A DNA stretch of 19,527 nucleotides from CAMDHY01 sp943372725 (GCA_943372725.1 CALRZT010000048.1:1-19527); one strand, 5' to 3'. Counted from the first letter of the stretch, positions 7,564 to 16,442 are shown. Notes: generated from the letters alone by a model not told the origin. Translations and numbers: made by a program.

Positions 7564-8877
7564 TCACGGCGGCAGCGGTCGCCCGCAGGTTTCGCGGAGG
7601 AAGCGGGTCGCAACAAACGAGACGAGGGCGGCCGCGACGATGAGGTAGGCCGGCGCGATCGCCTGACCGGTCACGCCGATGAGCCAGGCCGCCGCCAGCG
7701 GCGCGACGCCACCGACGACGCCGATGCCGACATTGAACGGGATCGCTACCGCCGAGACCCGCACCGGGCCGCTCACCGATTCCACCATCAGCGCCGGCTG
7801 GACCCCGAAGGCGCCGACCATAACCGCGAAGCCGAACTGGCCGAGGAGCGCCCCGGCGAGGCCGCCGTCGCGCATCAGCAGGAACAGCGGCACGGCGAGA
7901 CCGAGGCCGGCGAGCGTCGCACCGGTGAGGATCGGCAGCCGCCCGACGCGGTCGGAGAGCGCGCCGAAGCCGAGGATCAGGGCGAGGAGCAGCCCCATGT
8001 TGAGGGAGTTGACCGCCAGCGCCGCCGCCGACGACAGGCCGGCCTGCTGCTGCAGCCACGTCGCGACGAAGACGAAGCAGAGGTAGAGCCCGGCGGCGTT
8101 CAGCACGGTCACACCGGTCAGGGCCACGATCTCGCGCGGGTGGCGCCGCACCGCCTCGGCCACCGGCAGCCGGACGACCTCGCGGCCGCGCCGGTCCGGC
8201 TCCAGCAGCGCCCGGCGCAGCAGCAGCCCAGCGACGGCGAGCAGCGCCCCGGCGAGGAACGGCAGCCGCCACGCCCACGCCACGACATCCGCCGCATCGA
8301 AGACGGCGTGCAGCAGCGCGGCGACGGTGGAGCCGAGCAGGATGCCGCAGACGGCGCCGAAGGTGGCGGTGGCGCCGAACAGACCGCGGCGGCCCTCCGG
8401 CGCACTCTCGACGAGGTAGACCATCGAGCCGACGTACTCGCCGCCGACGGCGAGGCCCTGCGCCACCCTGAGGATTAGCAGCAGGATCGGCGCGGCGACG
8501 CCGATCGCCTCATAGGTCGGCAGGGTGCCGATCAGCACGGTCGGCACCGCCATGCCGGCGACCGTCAGGATCAGCGCCGGCTTGCGGCCGTAGCGGTCGC
8601 CGATGTGGCCGACGAGGATGCCGCCGAGCGGCCGCATCAGTCCGCCGACGGCGAAGACGGCGAAGGCCGCGAGCACGCCGAAACTGCCCTCCCCGGCCGG
8701 AAAGAAGTTCACGGCGATGACGGGGGCGAGGAAGCCGTAGACGGCGAAGTCGTAGAGCTCGAGCACGTTGCCGATCGTGCCCGCCGCGACCTGGCCGAGC
8801 CGACCGGATCCCGCCCGCGCGGCTGTGGCATTTCCCGCTGCTCTGCCCACGCGCTCCCCCCGGACGGCCGACGACAC
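7564..8877 (-). CDS. MFS transporter, metabolite:H+ symporter (MHS) type, copy 1
   Basis: This is a 437-residue, 12-helix inner-membrane transporter. The loop motif GHIGDRYGRKPAL after helix 2 and the segment RVAQGLAVGGEYVGSMVYLVE are hallmarks of the MHS group, whose members take up carboxylates and related metabolites with protons. The substrate here is unknown. It is a clear paralogue of the next gene upstream: both begin near AAGTIGNVLE, share the same loop motifs and end in GRPLPP. The start codon at 8877 is GTG with a poorly placed ribosome site. An alternative GTG at 8850, preceded by GGGGGGAG, would give an N-terminus nearer in length to the paralogue. It lies 51 bp after copy 2 and 95 bp before the thiamine-diphosphate enzyme. 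Confidence 0.9.
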   Translation of the reverse strand: MSSAVRGERVGRAAGNATAARAGSGRLGQVAAGTIGNVLELYDFAVYGFLAPVIAVNFFPAGEGSFGVLAAFAVFAVGGLMRPLGGILVGHIGDRYGRKPALILTVAGMAVPTVLIGTLPTYEAIGVAAPILLLILRVAQGLAVGGEYVGSMVYLVESAPEGRRGLFGATATFGAVCGILLGSTVAALLHAVFDAADVVAWAWRLPFLAGALLAVAGLLLRRALLEPDRRGREVVRLPVAEAVRRHPREIVALTGVTVLNAAGLYLCFVFVATWLQQQAGLSSAAALAVNSLNMGLLLALILGFGALSDRVGRLPILTGATLAGLGLAVPLFLLMRDGGLAGALLGQFGFAVMVGAFGVQPALMVESVSGPVRVSAVAIPFNVGIGVVGGVAPLAAAWLIGVTGQAIAPAYLIVAAALVSFVATRFLRETCGRPLPP

Positions 8878-8928
8878 GCCCTTAGCACGCCCTGCGGCCG
8901 TGTCCTCAGCCGAAAGATCGTGCGCTGC

Positions 8929-10209
8929 TCATGGCGGCAGCGGCCGCCCGAGGGTCTCGCTCAGGAACCGGGTGGCGAGGAAGGAGACGGCGCCGGCGGC
9001 CATGATGAAGTAGGCCGGCGCGATCGCCTCGCCGGTCGTGGCGATCAGCCAGGTGGCGACCAGCGGCGACAGCCCGCCGATGACACCCATGCCGATGTTG
9101 AAGGCGAGCGCGATCGCCGTCACGCGTACCCGCCCGCCGACCGCTTCGACCATCACGGCCGGCTGCACGCCGAAGGCGCCGACGATGACGACGAAGCCGA
9201 GCTGGCCGAGGAAGGCGCCGGCGAGGCCGCCGTCACGCATCAGCAGGAACAGCGGCACGGCGAGGACGACGGCCGCGGCGGTGGCCCCGGCGAGGATCGG
9301 CAGGCGGCCGATCCGGTCAGACAGCCAGCCGAAGGCGACGAGGAGCGCGACGAGGATCACCATGTTGAGGGTGTTCATGGTGAGGGCGACCGAGGGGCGG
9401 ATGCCGTCCGCCTCCTGCAGCCAGCTCGCGAGGAAGACGAACGAGACGTAGAAGCCGACCGCGTTGAAGGCCGTCAGCCCGATCAGCGTCAGGATCACCC
9501 GCGGGTGCCGCTGCAGCGCCTCGAGAACAGGCAGCCGCACCGGCCCAGTCGGCTCGGCGCGGGCCGGCTCGACAAGATGGCGGCGCAGCAGGTAGCCGGC
9601 GGCGGCGAGCAGGATGCCGGCGAGGAAGGGCAGCCGCCACGCCCACGCCTCGACCGCCTCGTGGCCGTAGACGTCGAGCAGCAGCGCCGCGGACGCCGAT
9701 CCGAGCAGAATGCCGGAGACCGCGCCGCCGGCGCAGCAGGCGCCGTAGAAGCCGCGCCGGTGCGCCGGTGCGCTCTCGACGAGGAATACCATCGAACTCA
9801 CATACTCGCCGCCGACGGACAGCCCCTGGACGATGCGCAGGACGACGAGCAGCACCGGTGCCGCGACCCCGATCGTGTCGTAGGACGGCAGCAGGCCGAT
9901 CAGGACCGTCGGCACCGCCATGCCGCACACCGACACGAGCAGCGCCGGCTTGCGCCCGTAGCGGTCACCGATGTGGCCGATCAGGATGCCGCCGAGCGGC
10001 CGCATCAGGAAACCGACGGCGAAGACCGCGAAGGTGGCGAGGAGCCCGGCCACCGCGTCCTCCGAGGGGAAGAAGTTCGCGGCGATGAAGGTGGCGAGAT
10101 AGCCGTAGACGGCGAAATCGTACCACTCGAGGACGTTGCCGATGGTGCCGGCGGCGATCTGGCGGGCCGGCGACGGTGGCCGCCCACCCGTTGCGTCCGT
10201 CGCCACCAT
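8929..10209 (-). CDS. MFS transporter, metabolite:H+ symporter (MHS) type, copy 2
   Basis: This 426-residue proton-coupled transporter has about 12 predicted helices. GHIGDRYGRKPAL follows helix 2, RIVQGLSVGGEYVSSMVFLVE spans helices 4-5, and ESAPAHRRGFYG precedes helix 6, all typical of the MHS family of organic-acid and compatible-solute carriers. The core reading AAGTIGNVLEWYDFAVYGYL is the family's usual first helix. GGGGAGG stands 4 bases before the ATG and supports the start. It lies 40 bp downstream of glcB, which suggests co-transcription with malate synthase and hence uptake of glycolate, glyoxylate or a dicarboxylate precursor, but that is inference from position only. Many loop and helix segments are identical to copy 1, so the pair arose by tandem duplication. 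Confidence 0.92.
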   Translation of the reverse strand: MVATDATGGRPPSPARQIAAGTIGNVLEWYDFAVYGYLATFIAANFFPSEDAVAGLLATFAVFAVGFLMRPLGGILIGHIGDRYGRKPALLVSVCGMAVPTVLIGLLPSYDTIGVAAPVLLVVLRIVQGLSVGGEYVSSMVFLVESAPAHRRGFYGACCAGGAVSGILLGSASAALLLDVYGHEAVEAWAWRLPFLAGILLAAAGYLLRRHLVEPARAEPTGPVRLPVLEALQRHPRVILTLIGLTAFNAVGFYVSFVFLASWLQEADGIRPSVALTMNTLNMVILVALLVAFGWLSDRIGRLPILAGATAAAVVLAVPLFLLMRDGGLAGAFLGQLGFVVIVGAFGVQPAVMVEAVGGRVRVTAIALAFNIGMGVIGGLSPLVATWLIATTGEAIAPAYFIMAAGAVSFLATRFLSETLGRPLPP

Positions 10210-10249
10210 CCCGCCTCCCCAGCGCCGCAGCGACCCGACCGGGCCGTCG

Positions 10250-12424
10250 TCAGGCCGCCAGTGCCTTTGCCTCTTTCCGGCGCTGGTGAAGGAGCGGCTC
10301 GGTGTAGCCGCTCGGCTGCTCGCGGCCCTTGAAGACGAGGTCGCAGGCGGCCTGGAAGGCGACGCCGTCGAAGGTGGGCGCCATCGGCCGGTAGAGCGGG
10401 TCGCCGGCGTTCTGCTGGTCGACGACGGCCGCCATCCGCTTCAGCGCCTCCATCACCTGGTCCTCGGAGCAGATGCCGTGATGCAGCCAGTTGGCGATGT
10501 GCTGGGAGGAGATCCGCAGCGTCGCCCGGTCTTCCATCAGCCCGACGTCGTGGATGTCCGGCACCTTCGAGCAGCCGACGCCCTGGTCGATCCAGCGCAC
10601 GACGTAGCCGAGGATGCCCTGGCAGTTGTTGTCGAGCTCCTGCTGAACCTCCTCCTCCGACCAGTTCGGCCGGTCGGCGAGCGGGATCGTCAGGATGGCG
10701 TCGAGCGACGCACGCTGGCGCTTCGACAGCTCGTCCTGGCGCTTGGCGACGTCCACCTCGTGATAGTGGATGGCGTGCAGGGTCGCGGCGGTCGGCGATG
10801 GCACCCAGGCGGTGTTGGCGCCGGCCTGCGGATGGGCGATCTTCGCCTTCAGCATCGCCGCCATCAGGTCCGGCATCGCCCACATGCCCTTGCCGATCTG
10901 CGCCTTGCCCCGGAAGCCGCTGGCGAGGCCGACGTCGACGTTGCGGTCCTCATAAGCCGCGATCCACGGCGTGCCGCGCATATCCGCCTTGCGGATCATC
11001 GGGCCGGCTTCCATCGAGGTGTGGATCTCGTCGCCGGTGCGGTCGAGGAAGCCGGTGTTGATGAACACCACCCGCTCCTTCGCCGCGGCGATGCAGGCCT
11101 GCAGGTTGACGGTGGTGCGCCGCTCCTCGTCCATGATGCCCATCTTGAGTGTGTTGGGGGCCATGCCCAGCACGTCCTCGATGCGGCCGAACAGGCGGTT
11201 CGCGAAGGCGACTTCCTCCGGCCCGTGCATCTTCGGCTTGACGATGTAGACCGAGCCCGCCCGGCTGTTGCGCGGGCCGGCCGTCTTGTTCAGGTCGTGC
11301 AGCGCGATCAGCGAGGTGACGAGCCCGTCGAGGATGCCCTCCGGCGCCTCGGAGCCGTCGGCCATCTTCACCGCGTCGGTCGTCATCAGGTGGCCGACGT
11401 TGCGGATGAGCATCAGGCTGCGGCCCGGCAGCGTCAATTCGCCCCCGCCCGGCGTCACGTAGGAGCGGTCGGGGTTGAGCGCGCGCTCGACCGTGGTGCC
11501 GCCCTTCGGGAAGGCCGCCGTCAGCGTGCCCTTCATCAGGCCGAGCCAGTTGCGGTAGACGGCGACCTTGTCCTCGGCATCGACGGCCGCGATCGAATCC
11601 TCGCAGTCCTGGATGACGGTCATGGCCGATTCCAGCACGACGTCGGCGACGCCGGCCGGGTCGTCCTTGCCGATTGCATGGTCGCGGTCGACGACGATCT
11701 CGGCGTGCAGGCCGTGGTGCTTGAGGAGCACGATGTCCGGCGCACCCGGGTCTCCCGCATAGCCGGCGAAACCCGCCGGGTCGGCGAGACCGACGCTGCG
11801 GCCATCCGTCAGCGAGACGGCGAGCTTGCCGCCTTCGACGGCGTAGCCGGTGGCGTCGGCGTGCAGGGCGCCGCCGGCGAGCGGGGCGATCTGGTCGAGC
11901 AGCGCCTTGGCGAAGGCGACGACCTTGGCGCCGCGCTTCGGGTTGTAGCCGCGGCCGCGCCCGGCGCCGTCGGTGTCGGGGATCGCGTCGGTGCCGTAGA
12001 GCGCGTCGTAGAGGCTGCCCCAGCGGGCGTTCGCGGCGTTCAGCGCATAGCGGGCGTTCAGGATCGGCACGACGAGCTGCGGGCCGGCGACGCGGGCGAT
12101 CTCGTCGTCGACCTTGCCGGTGGCGACTTCGAAGGCCGGCGCATCGGGGAGCAGGTAGCCGATCTCAGCGAGGAATGCCTTGTACGCGGCTGCGTCGTGC
12201 GGCTTGCCGCGGCGGGCGCGATGCCAGGCGTCGATCTCGCGCTGCAGGCTCTCGCGCTTCTCGACGAGGGCACGATTGACCGGGGCGAGCTCGGTGAAGA
12301 CGTCCGAAAAGCCCTGCCAGAAGCGGGCCGGGTCGACGCCGGTGCCGGGAAGCGCCTCGTTCTCCACGAAGTCGTGGAGTTCGCGGGCGACATCGACGGT
12401 CCCGTGACGGACGGACTCGGTCAT
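10250..12424 (-). CDS. glcB: Malate synthase G
   Basis: This protein condenses glyoxylate and acetyl-CoA to malate, in the cytosol. Its 724 residues match the G isoform (E. coli GlcB has 723). Signature segments are LIRNVGHLM with the active-site Arg at 341, SRAGSVYIVKPKMHGPEE from 387, the Mg-binding GIMDEERRT near 429-437, NTGFLDRTGDE at 456-466, and HDVGLMEDRATLRISSQH with the catalytic base Asp at 632. A Cys at 618 sits at the position of the oxidation-prone cysteine of E. coli. GGGAGAG with 8-base spacing supports the ATG at 12424. No isocitrate lyase is nearby, so glyoxylate may come from glycolate or another route. Transporter and 2-oxo-acid enzyme genes follow closely on the same strand. 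Confidence 0.97.
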   Translation of the reverse strand: MTESVRHGTVDVARELHDFVENEALPGTGVDPARFWQGFSDVFTELAPVNRALVEKRESLQREIDAWHRARRGKPHDAAAYKAFLAEIGYLLPDAPAFEVATGKVDDEIARVAGPQLVVPILNARYALNAANARWGSLYDALYGTDAIPDTDGAGRGRGYNPKRGAKVVAFAKALLDQIAPLAGGALHADATGYAVEGGKLAVSLTDGRSVGLADPAGFAGYAGDPGAPDIVLLKHHGLHAEIVVDRDHAIGKDDPAGVADVVLESAMTVIQDCEDSIAAVDAEDKVAVYRNWLGLMKGTLTAAFPKGGTTVERALNPDRSYVTPGGGELTLPGRSLMLIRNVGHLMTTDAVKMADGSEAPEGILDGLVTSLIALHDLNKTAGPRNSRAGSVYIVKPKMHGPEEVAFANRLFGRIEDVLGMAPNTLKMGIMDEERRTTVNLQACIAAAKERVVFINTGFLDRTGDEIHTSMEAGPMIRKADMRGTPWIAAYEDRNVDVGLASGFRGKAQIGKGMWAMPDLMAAMLKAKIAHPQAGANTAWVPSPTAATLHAIHYHEVDVAKRQDELSKRQRASLDAILTIPLADRPNWSEEEVQQELDNNCQGILGYVVRWIDQGVGCSKVPDIHDVGLMEDRATLRISSQHIANWLHHGICSEDQVMEALKRMAAVVDQQNAGDPLYRPMAPTFDGVAFQAACDLVFKGREQPSGYTEPLLHQRRKEAKALAA

Positions 12425-12432
12425 GGCGGCTT

Positions 12433-12452
12433 CTCTCCCGATCCTGATTCTA
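12433..12452 (-). promoter_or_regulatory. glcB ribosome binding site and possible -10 element
   Basis: On the minus strand GGGAGAG (12439-12433) lies 8 bases from the glcB ATG, a good Shine-Dalgarno match that fixes the start. TAGAAT at 12452-12447 resembles a -10 box (five of six to TATAAT) but has no convincing -35 partner. The 101 bp gap after the DNA glycosylase leaves room for a separate glcB promoter. Confidence 0.4.
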
Positions 12453-12525
12453 GTCGCTCGACGGCGATTTTGATCGCTCCTTATGCCGCGGTTGTCGGAC
12501 AAGCAAAAGCGTTGAAGACGGCCGA

Positions 12526-13119
12526 TCACTTTCGCCGTGGCGTCAACGCTCGTGATCGCTGTTCGAGGCTGAACGGTCGGCTGAGAAAGGCGGAGCCGGC
12601 CAGGCCGAAGCGCAGCGGTGCCTCGGCCGCCTTCGAGATGCCGATGCGGCGGTCGACTACGATCGGCGCCGGCTCGTCCGGCCAGGCGATCTCGAACGGG
12701 GCGGCGTCGAGCGGCCGGCCGTCGTGCGCCCCCGTGACAGCGAGCGCCTGGCAGAGGCGACCGGGACCGGCACACAGGAGCCGGTCGGCCACGCCACCTC
12801 GCCGCGCCCGCATCGTGGCGAGGCCGGCCTCCGGCTGCAGGGCGCGGATCAGCACGGCACTGCCCTCGCCCGGCACCCCGCAGACGACGTTGAGGCACCA
12901 GTGGATGCCGTAGGAGCGGTAGACGTAGGCACGCCCGGGCGGGCCGAACATCGCGGCGTTGCGCGTGGTCGGACCGATGAACGAGTGCGAGGCCGGGTCG
13001 TCGCGGTGATAGGCCTCGGTCTCGACGATCGTCCCGCCGACGCCGTCGACCAGCAGCCGCGACCCGACGAGGGCGCGGGCGACGGTCTCAACATCCCGCG
13101 AGAAGGGCGAGCCGGTCAC
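12526..13119 (-). CDS. 3-methyladenine DNA glycosylase, AAG/MPG family
   Basis: This 197-residue protein belongs to the alkyladenine glycosylase family, which flips out and excises alkylated purines in base excision repair. Segments present in the expected order are GGTIVETEAYHRDD, whose VETEAY Glu activates water; HSFIGPTTRNAAMFGPPG; AYVYRSYGIHWCLNVV; and LCAGPGRLCQALAV. Length fits the bacterial family (about 180-200). The start is a GTG at 13119 preceded by GGAGAGG with 8-base spacing. The open frame continues far upstream, but that part is only the antisense of the Tim44-domain gene. The gene stands divergent from the Tim44-domain gene and 101 bp ahead of glcB, so a link to the glcB operon is unlikely. 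Confidence 0.93.
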   Translation of the reverse strand: MTGSPFSRDVETVARALVGSRLLVDGVGGTIVETEAYHRDDPASHSFIGPTTRNAAMFGPPGRAYVYRSYGIHWCLNVVCGVPGEGSAVLIRALQPEAGLATMRARRGGVADRLLCAGPGRLCQALAVTGAHDGRPLDAAPFEIAWPDEPAPIVVDRRIGISKAAEAPLRFGLAGSAFLSRPFSLEQRSRALTPRRK

Positions 13120-13127
13120 CTCGGGAG

Positions 13128-13134
13128 CCTCTCC
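13128..13134 (-). promoter_or_regulatory. Ribosome binding site deciding the GTG start of the glycosylase
   Basis: GGAGAGG on the minus strand, 8 bases from GTG 13119. No ATG in this frame lies between here and the conserved core, so this site settles the start. Confidence 0.7.
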
Positions 13135-13297
13135 GCAATCGTCGGATTTTCCATCGAACCAGCCGAGCGACCCTCGCAACCCGTCACGCGCTTTCCTATA
13201 TCCGACATCGTTCGGCCGCCGGAAACCCGGAGGCCACACCGTTCGTTTCTCAATCGGCCCAGAAGGGCGGTGGCACCATGAGGAGACTGCTGGACCG

Positions 13298-14410
13298 ATG
13301 AACACGTTCCTGTCCCGGACCGGCCGCGTCGCCGCCGCGCTCCTGCTCGCCGTCGGCACGCTGGTGGTCGTCGTCGACCACGCCGACGCCCGCCGCGCCG
13401 GCTCGTTCGGCGGCTTCGGCAGCCGTGGCGCGCGCACCTTCCAGGCGCCGCCTCCCACGAACATCGCGCCCCGACCCGCCGCCCCGATCGAGCGCACGAT
13501 GACGCCGCGCCCGGCGCAGCAGCCGGGTGCGGCCGCGCAGCCCGGCGGAGCGGCGGCCGCTGTCCAGCGCCCCGGCATGTTCGGTGGCGGCTTCCTCGGC
13601 CCGCTGCTCGGCGGCCTCGCCCTCGGCGGCCTGTTCGGCATGCTGATGGGCAATGGCCTCGGCGGCGCCGCCGGCTTCCTCGGCCTACTCCTGCAGATCG
13701 CGCTCATCGGCGGCGTCATCTGGCTGGTGATGCGGTTCTTCCGCAGCCGCCAGCAGGGCTCGGCGTCCCGCTACGCGGGTGCCGGCGCCGGTGCCGGCAG
13801 CGCCTCCGTGCCGCCGGATCTTCGCGGTGTCGACGTCGCCCCGGCCCGCGGCCGCAGCGGCGTGCCCGCGGCGGGCGGCCTCGCCGGTGGCCTGTTCGGG
13901 GGCGGCGGCGCAGCGGCATCCACCGGTCAGAACTCCGGCCCTATGGGCTACGGCGCCACCCCGCCGCCGAGCGAGCGTCTCGGTGACGGCCGCTGGTCCG
14001 GTGACGAGATCGGCGTCACCGCCGAGGACCTCGACACCTTCGAGCGTCTCCTCGCCGAGGTGCAGGCCGCCTACAGCCGCGAGGACTTCGGCCGGCTGCG
14101 CACCCTGACGACGCCCGAGGCGATGGGCTACCTCGCCGAGGAGATCGGCGAGACCGCCACGAAGGGCCAGCGGAACGAGGTGCTCGACGTCCGCCTGCTC
14201 GACGGCGACGTCGCCGAGGCGTGGTCGGAGGATGGTCGCGACTACGTCACCGTCGCCCTCCACTACGAGAGCCGCGACATGCTGCGCGACCGCGCGACCG
14301 GCGCCCTCGTCGAGGGCAGCGAGGACCCGTCCGAATCGGTCGAGCTCTGGACGTTCGTCCGCGACCGCGGCGCCGACTGGAAGCTCGCGGCGATCCAGGC
14401 GGCCGCCTGA
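13298..14410 (+). CDS. Tim44-domain membrane protein
   Basis: This 370-residue protein has a C-terminal Tim44/TimA-like domain (about residues 237-370, from VTAEDLDTFERLLAEVQAAY to DWKLAAIQAAA). In mitochondria this fold tethers the import motor to the membrane; in alphaproteobacteria the role of such proteins is not settled. Residues 11-31 are a signal sequence or first helix ending HADA. A Gly/Ala/Pro-rich linker follows, then a glycine-rich hydrophobic stretch at 95-125 and a membrane helix at about 127-147 ending in MRFFRSR. A second low-complexity linker precedes the Tim44 domain. AGGAGA at 13281-13286 is 11 bases from the ATG, rather far. A 7-codon frame upstream overlaps the start. The divergent 178 bp gap contains TATATC at 13197-13202, a possible -10. 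A strong terminator follows the gene. Confidence 0.88.
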   Translation: MNTFLSRTGRVAAALLLAVGTLVVVVDHADARRAGSFGGFGSRGARTFQAPPPTNIAPRPAAPIERTMTPRPAQQPGAAAQPGGAAAAVQRPGMFGGGFLGPLLGGLALGGLFGMLMGNGLGGAAGFLGLLLQIALIGGVIWLVMRFFRSRQQGSASRYAGAGAGAGSASVPPDLRGVDVAPARGRSGVPAAGGLAGGLFGGGGAAASTGQNSGPMGYGATPPPSERLGDGRWSGDEIGVTAEDLDTFERLLAEVQAAYSREDFGRLRTLTTPEAMGYLAEEIGETATKGQRNEVLDVRLLDGDVAEAWSEDGRDYVTVALHYESRDMLRDRATGALVEGSEDPSESVELWTFVRDRGADWKLAAIQAAA

Positions 14411-14438
14411 CAGCGGAAATCAAATCACGACGAGACCG

Positions 14439-14474
14439 GCGGCCGGGGGCGAAATCCCCCGGCCGCTTTCGTTT
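14439..14474 (+). terminator. Rho-independent terminator after the Tim44-domain gene
   Basis: A perfect 11-base stem GCGGCCGGGGG / CCCCCGGCCGC closes the 6-base loop CGAAAT and is followed by TTTCGTTT. It starts 28 bases after the stop codon. It separates the Tim44-domain gene from recQ; in the remaining 170 bases up to the recQ start I see no clear promoter or other element. Confidence 0.85.
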
Positions 14475-14645
14475 GCGGCGCGTCGCGACCGGTCTCCCCT
14501 CGTAAGTCCTCCTCGCGTGGCGCCTCTGGCTGTCGCACCGACGTTGTCCACACCCACCACCGCTGCGGCGACAGCGGCCTCCCGCGCACCCATCGGTTTC
14601 GCTAGTCTGCGCGCCGCGCTCGAATCCTCCCGCCCCCGGTTGCCG

Positions 14646-16442
14646 ATGCCCTCGCCCCTTTCCCCGGACCTCGCCGCCCGCAAGCGCGCGGTGCTGGCGG
14701 AGACCTTCGGCTTCCCCGGCTTCCGCCCCGGCCAGGAGGAGGTCGTCGACGCCGTGCTGTCCGGCCGCCACACGCTGGCGGTGATGCCGACGGGGGCCGG
14801 CAAGTCGCTCTGCTATCAGGTGCCGGGGCTGGTGCTCGACGGGCTGACGCTCGTCGTCTCGCCGCTGATCGCGCTGATGGACGACCAGATCGCCGGGCTG
14901 CGCCTCAACGGCGTCGGCGCCGAGGCGATCCACTCCGGCCGCTCGCGCGACGACAACGTCGCCGCCTGGCGGCGCGTGCAGTCGGGCCAGTCGCGCTTCC
15001 TCTTCCTCGCCCCCGAGCGGCTGATGACCGAGCGCATGCTCGCCTCGCTCTCGCGCCTGCCGGTGCGGCTCGTCGCCGTGGACGAGGCGCACTGCATCTC
15101 GCAGTGGGGGCACTCGTTCCGCGCCGAATATCTCGGCCTCGGTGCCGTGCGCGAGCACTTCCCCGAGGTGCCGATCGTGGCGCTGACGGCCACCGCCGAC
15201 GCCGCCACCCGCGATGACATCGTCGAGCGCATGTTCGCCGGCCGCGCCACCGTCTTCGTCGCCGGCTTCGACCGGCCGAACATCTCGCTCACCGTCGCCG
15301 AGAAGGCCGACACCGGCGAGCAGATCGCTCGCTTCGTCAAGGCGCGTGCAGGCACCAACGGCATCGTCTACCGGGTCTCGCGCAAGAAGGTGGAGGACAC
15401 CGCCGAGCGCCTCGCGGGCCTCGGCGTGCGGGCGCTGCCCTATCATGCCGGGCTGCCGGCGGACGTGCGCGCGGCAAACCAGGAGGCGTTCCTCGCCGAG
15501 CAGGGCGTCGTCATGGTGGCGACCGTCGCCTTCGGCATGGGCATCGACAAGTCGGACGTGCGCTGGGTGCTGCATGCCGACATCCCCGGCACCCTCGAGG
15601 CCTACTACCAGGAGATCGGCCGCGCTGGCCGCGACGGCGAGGCGGCCGAGGCGATGTTGCTCTACGGCCTGGAGGACGTCCGCACCCGCCGCCGCTTCAT
15701 CGACGAGGTGCCGGAGCCCGACCGCCGCCGCATCGAGGCGCGCCGCCTCGACGCCATGATCGGCTTCTGCGAGGCGACCACGTGCCGCCGCCAGGTGCTG
15801 CTCTCCTATTTCGGCGAGGAAAGCGGCCCCTGCGGCAACTGCGACGTCTGCCTCGACCCGCCGGCGGTGGTCGACGGCAGCGCTGAGGCCCGTCTCATCC
15901 TGTCGCTGGCGCGCCTCACCGGCGAGCGCTTCGGCGCCGGCCACCTCGTCTCCCTCGCCGTCGGCGAACAGAGCGAGCCGGTGCTCCGGCGCGGCCACGA
16001 GAAGCTGCCGGGCTTCGGCGCCGGCGGCGCCCACAAGGCGACCGAGTGGCGCTCGATCGTCCGCCAGCTCGTCGCCGGCGGCGCCCTGATGGTCGATTCG
16101 ACCGCCTATGGCGCGATGCGCCTCACCGACCGCGGCCGCGAGATTCTCGAGGGTGCGGAATTCAGCATGCGGGCACCGCGGGCGGGCAAGCGCCGCAAGG
16201 CCGCCCCGGCGATGCCGGTCGGCTCGGTCGACGGGCCGCTGCTCGCCCGCCTGAAGGCGCTCCGGCGCGAGCTCGCCGCCGAGCGCGGCGTGCCCGCCTA
16301 TGTCGTCTTCGCCGATCGGACCCTGGAAGAGATGGCGGTGACGAAGCCGGACAGCCTCGAGGGGCTGGCGAACGTACGCGGCGTCGGCCAGGCAAAGCTC
16401 GCCGCCTTCGGCAAGGCGTTCCTCGCCGCCCTGCGCGGCTGA
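14646..16442 (+). CDS. recQ: ATP-dependent DNA helicase RecQ
   Basis: This 598-residue 3'-5' helicase acts in recombination and stalled-fork repair. The helicase core shows FRPGQ at 26-30, Walker A PTGAGKS at 48-54, DEAH at 146-149, the aromatic-rich loop QWGHSFR (153-159), TATADAATRDD at 181-191, and motif VI QEIGRAGRDG at 322-331. The RecQ zinc-binding region has C380, C396, C399 and C402. The RQC winged-helix region follows, and an HRDC domain occupies about 523-598, so the full RecQ layout is intact. ATG 14646 is chosen because the conserved region begins right after it. No clear Shine-Dalgarno precedes it; TTG 14640 and GTG 14517 are in-frame alternatives without better support. The downstream sulfotransferase begins 50 bp later. 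Confidence 0.96.
   Translation: MPSPLSPDLAARKRAVLAETFGFPGFRPGQEEVVDAVLSGRHTLAVMPTGAGKSLCYQVPGLVLDGLTLVVSPLIALMDDQIAGLRLNGVGAEAIHSGRSRDDNVAAWRRVQSGQSRFLFLAPERLMTERMLASLSRLPVRLVAVDEAHCISQWGHSFRAEYLGLGAVREHFPEVPIVALTATADAATRDDIVERMFAGRATVFVAGFDRPNISLTVAEKADTGEQIARFVKARAGTNGIVYRVSRKKVEDTAERLAGLGVRALPYHAGLPADVRAANQEAFLAEQGVVMVATVAFGMGIDKSDVRWVLHADIPGTLEAYYQEIGRAGRDGEAAEAMLLYGLEDVRTRRRFIDEVPEPDRRRIEARRLDAMIGFCEATTCRRQVLLSYFGEESGPCGNCDVCLDPPAVVDGSAEARLILSLARLTGERFGAGHLVSLAVGEQSEPVLRRGHEKLPGFGAGGAHKATEWRSIVRQLVAGGALMVDSTAYGAMRLTDRGREILEGAEFSMRAPRAGKRRKAAPAMPVGSVDGPLLARLKALRRELAAERGVPAYVVFADRTLEEMAVTKPDSLEGLANVRGVGQAKLAAFGKAFLAALRG

Noticed and set aside
7469..8278. Upstream extension of the thiamine-diphosphate enzyme frame
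   Set aside because: The extra sequence lies antiphase inside the transporter gene and is Arg/Ala-rich without a domain; the family core starts after ATG 7468.
10136..12913. A 925-codon open frame on the plus strand opposite glcB
   Set aside because: Antisense shadow of malate synthase G with biased Val/Asp/Arg/Gly composition and no recognisable motif.
13120..13719. Upstream extension of the DNA glycosylase frame
   Set aside because: It runs into the Tim44-domain gene on the opposite strand, is Pro/Arg/Ser-rich, and a good ribosome site marks GTG 13119.
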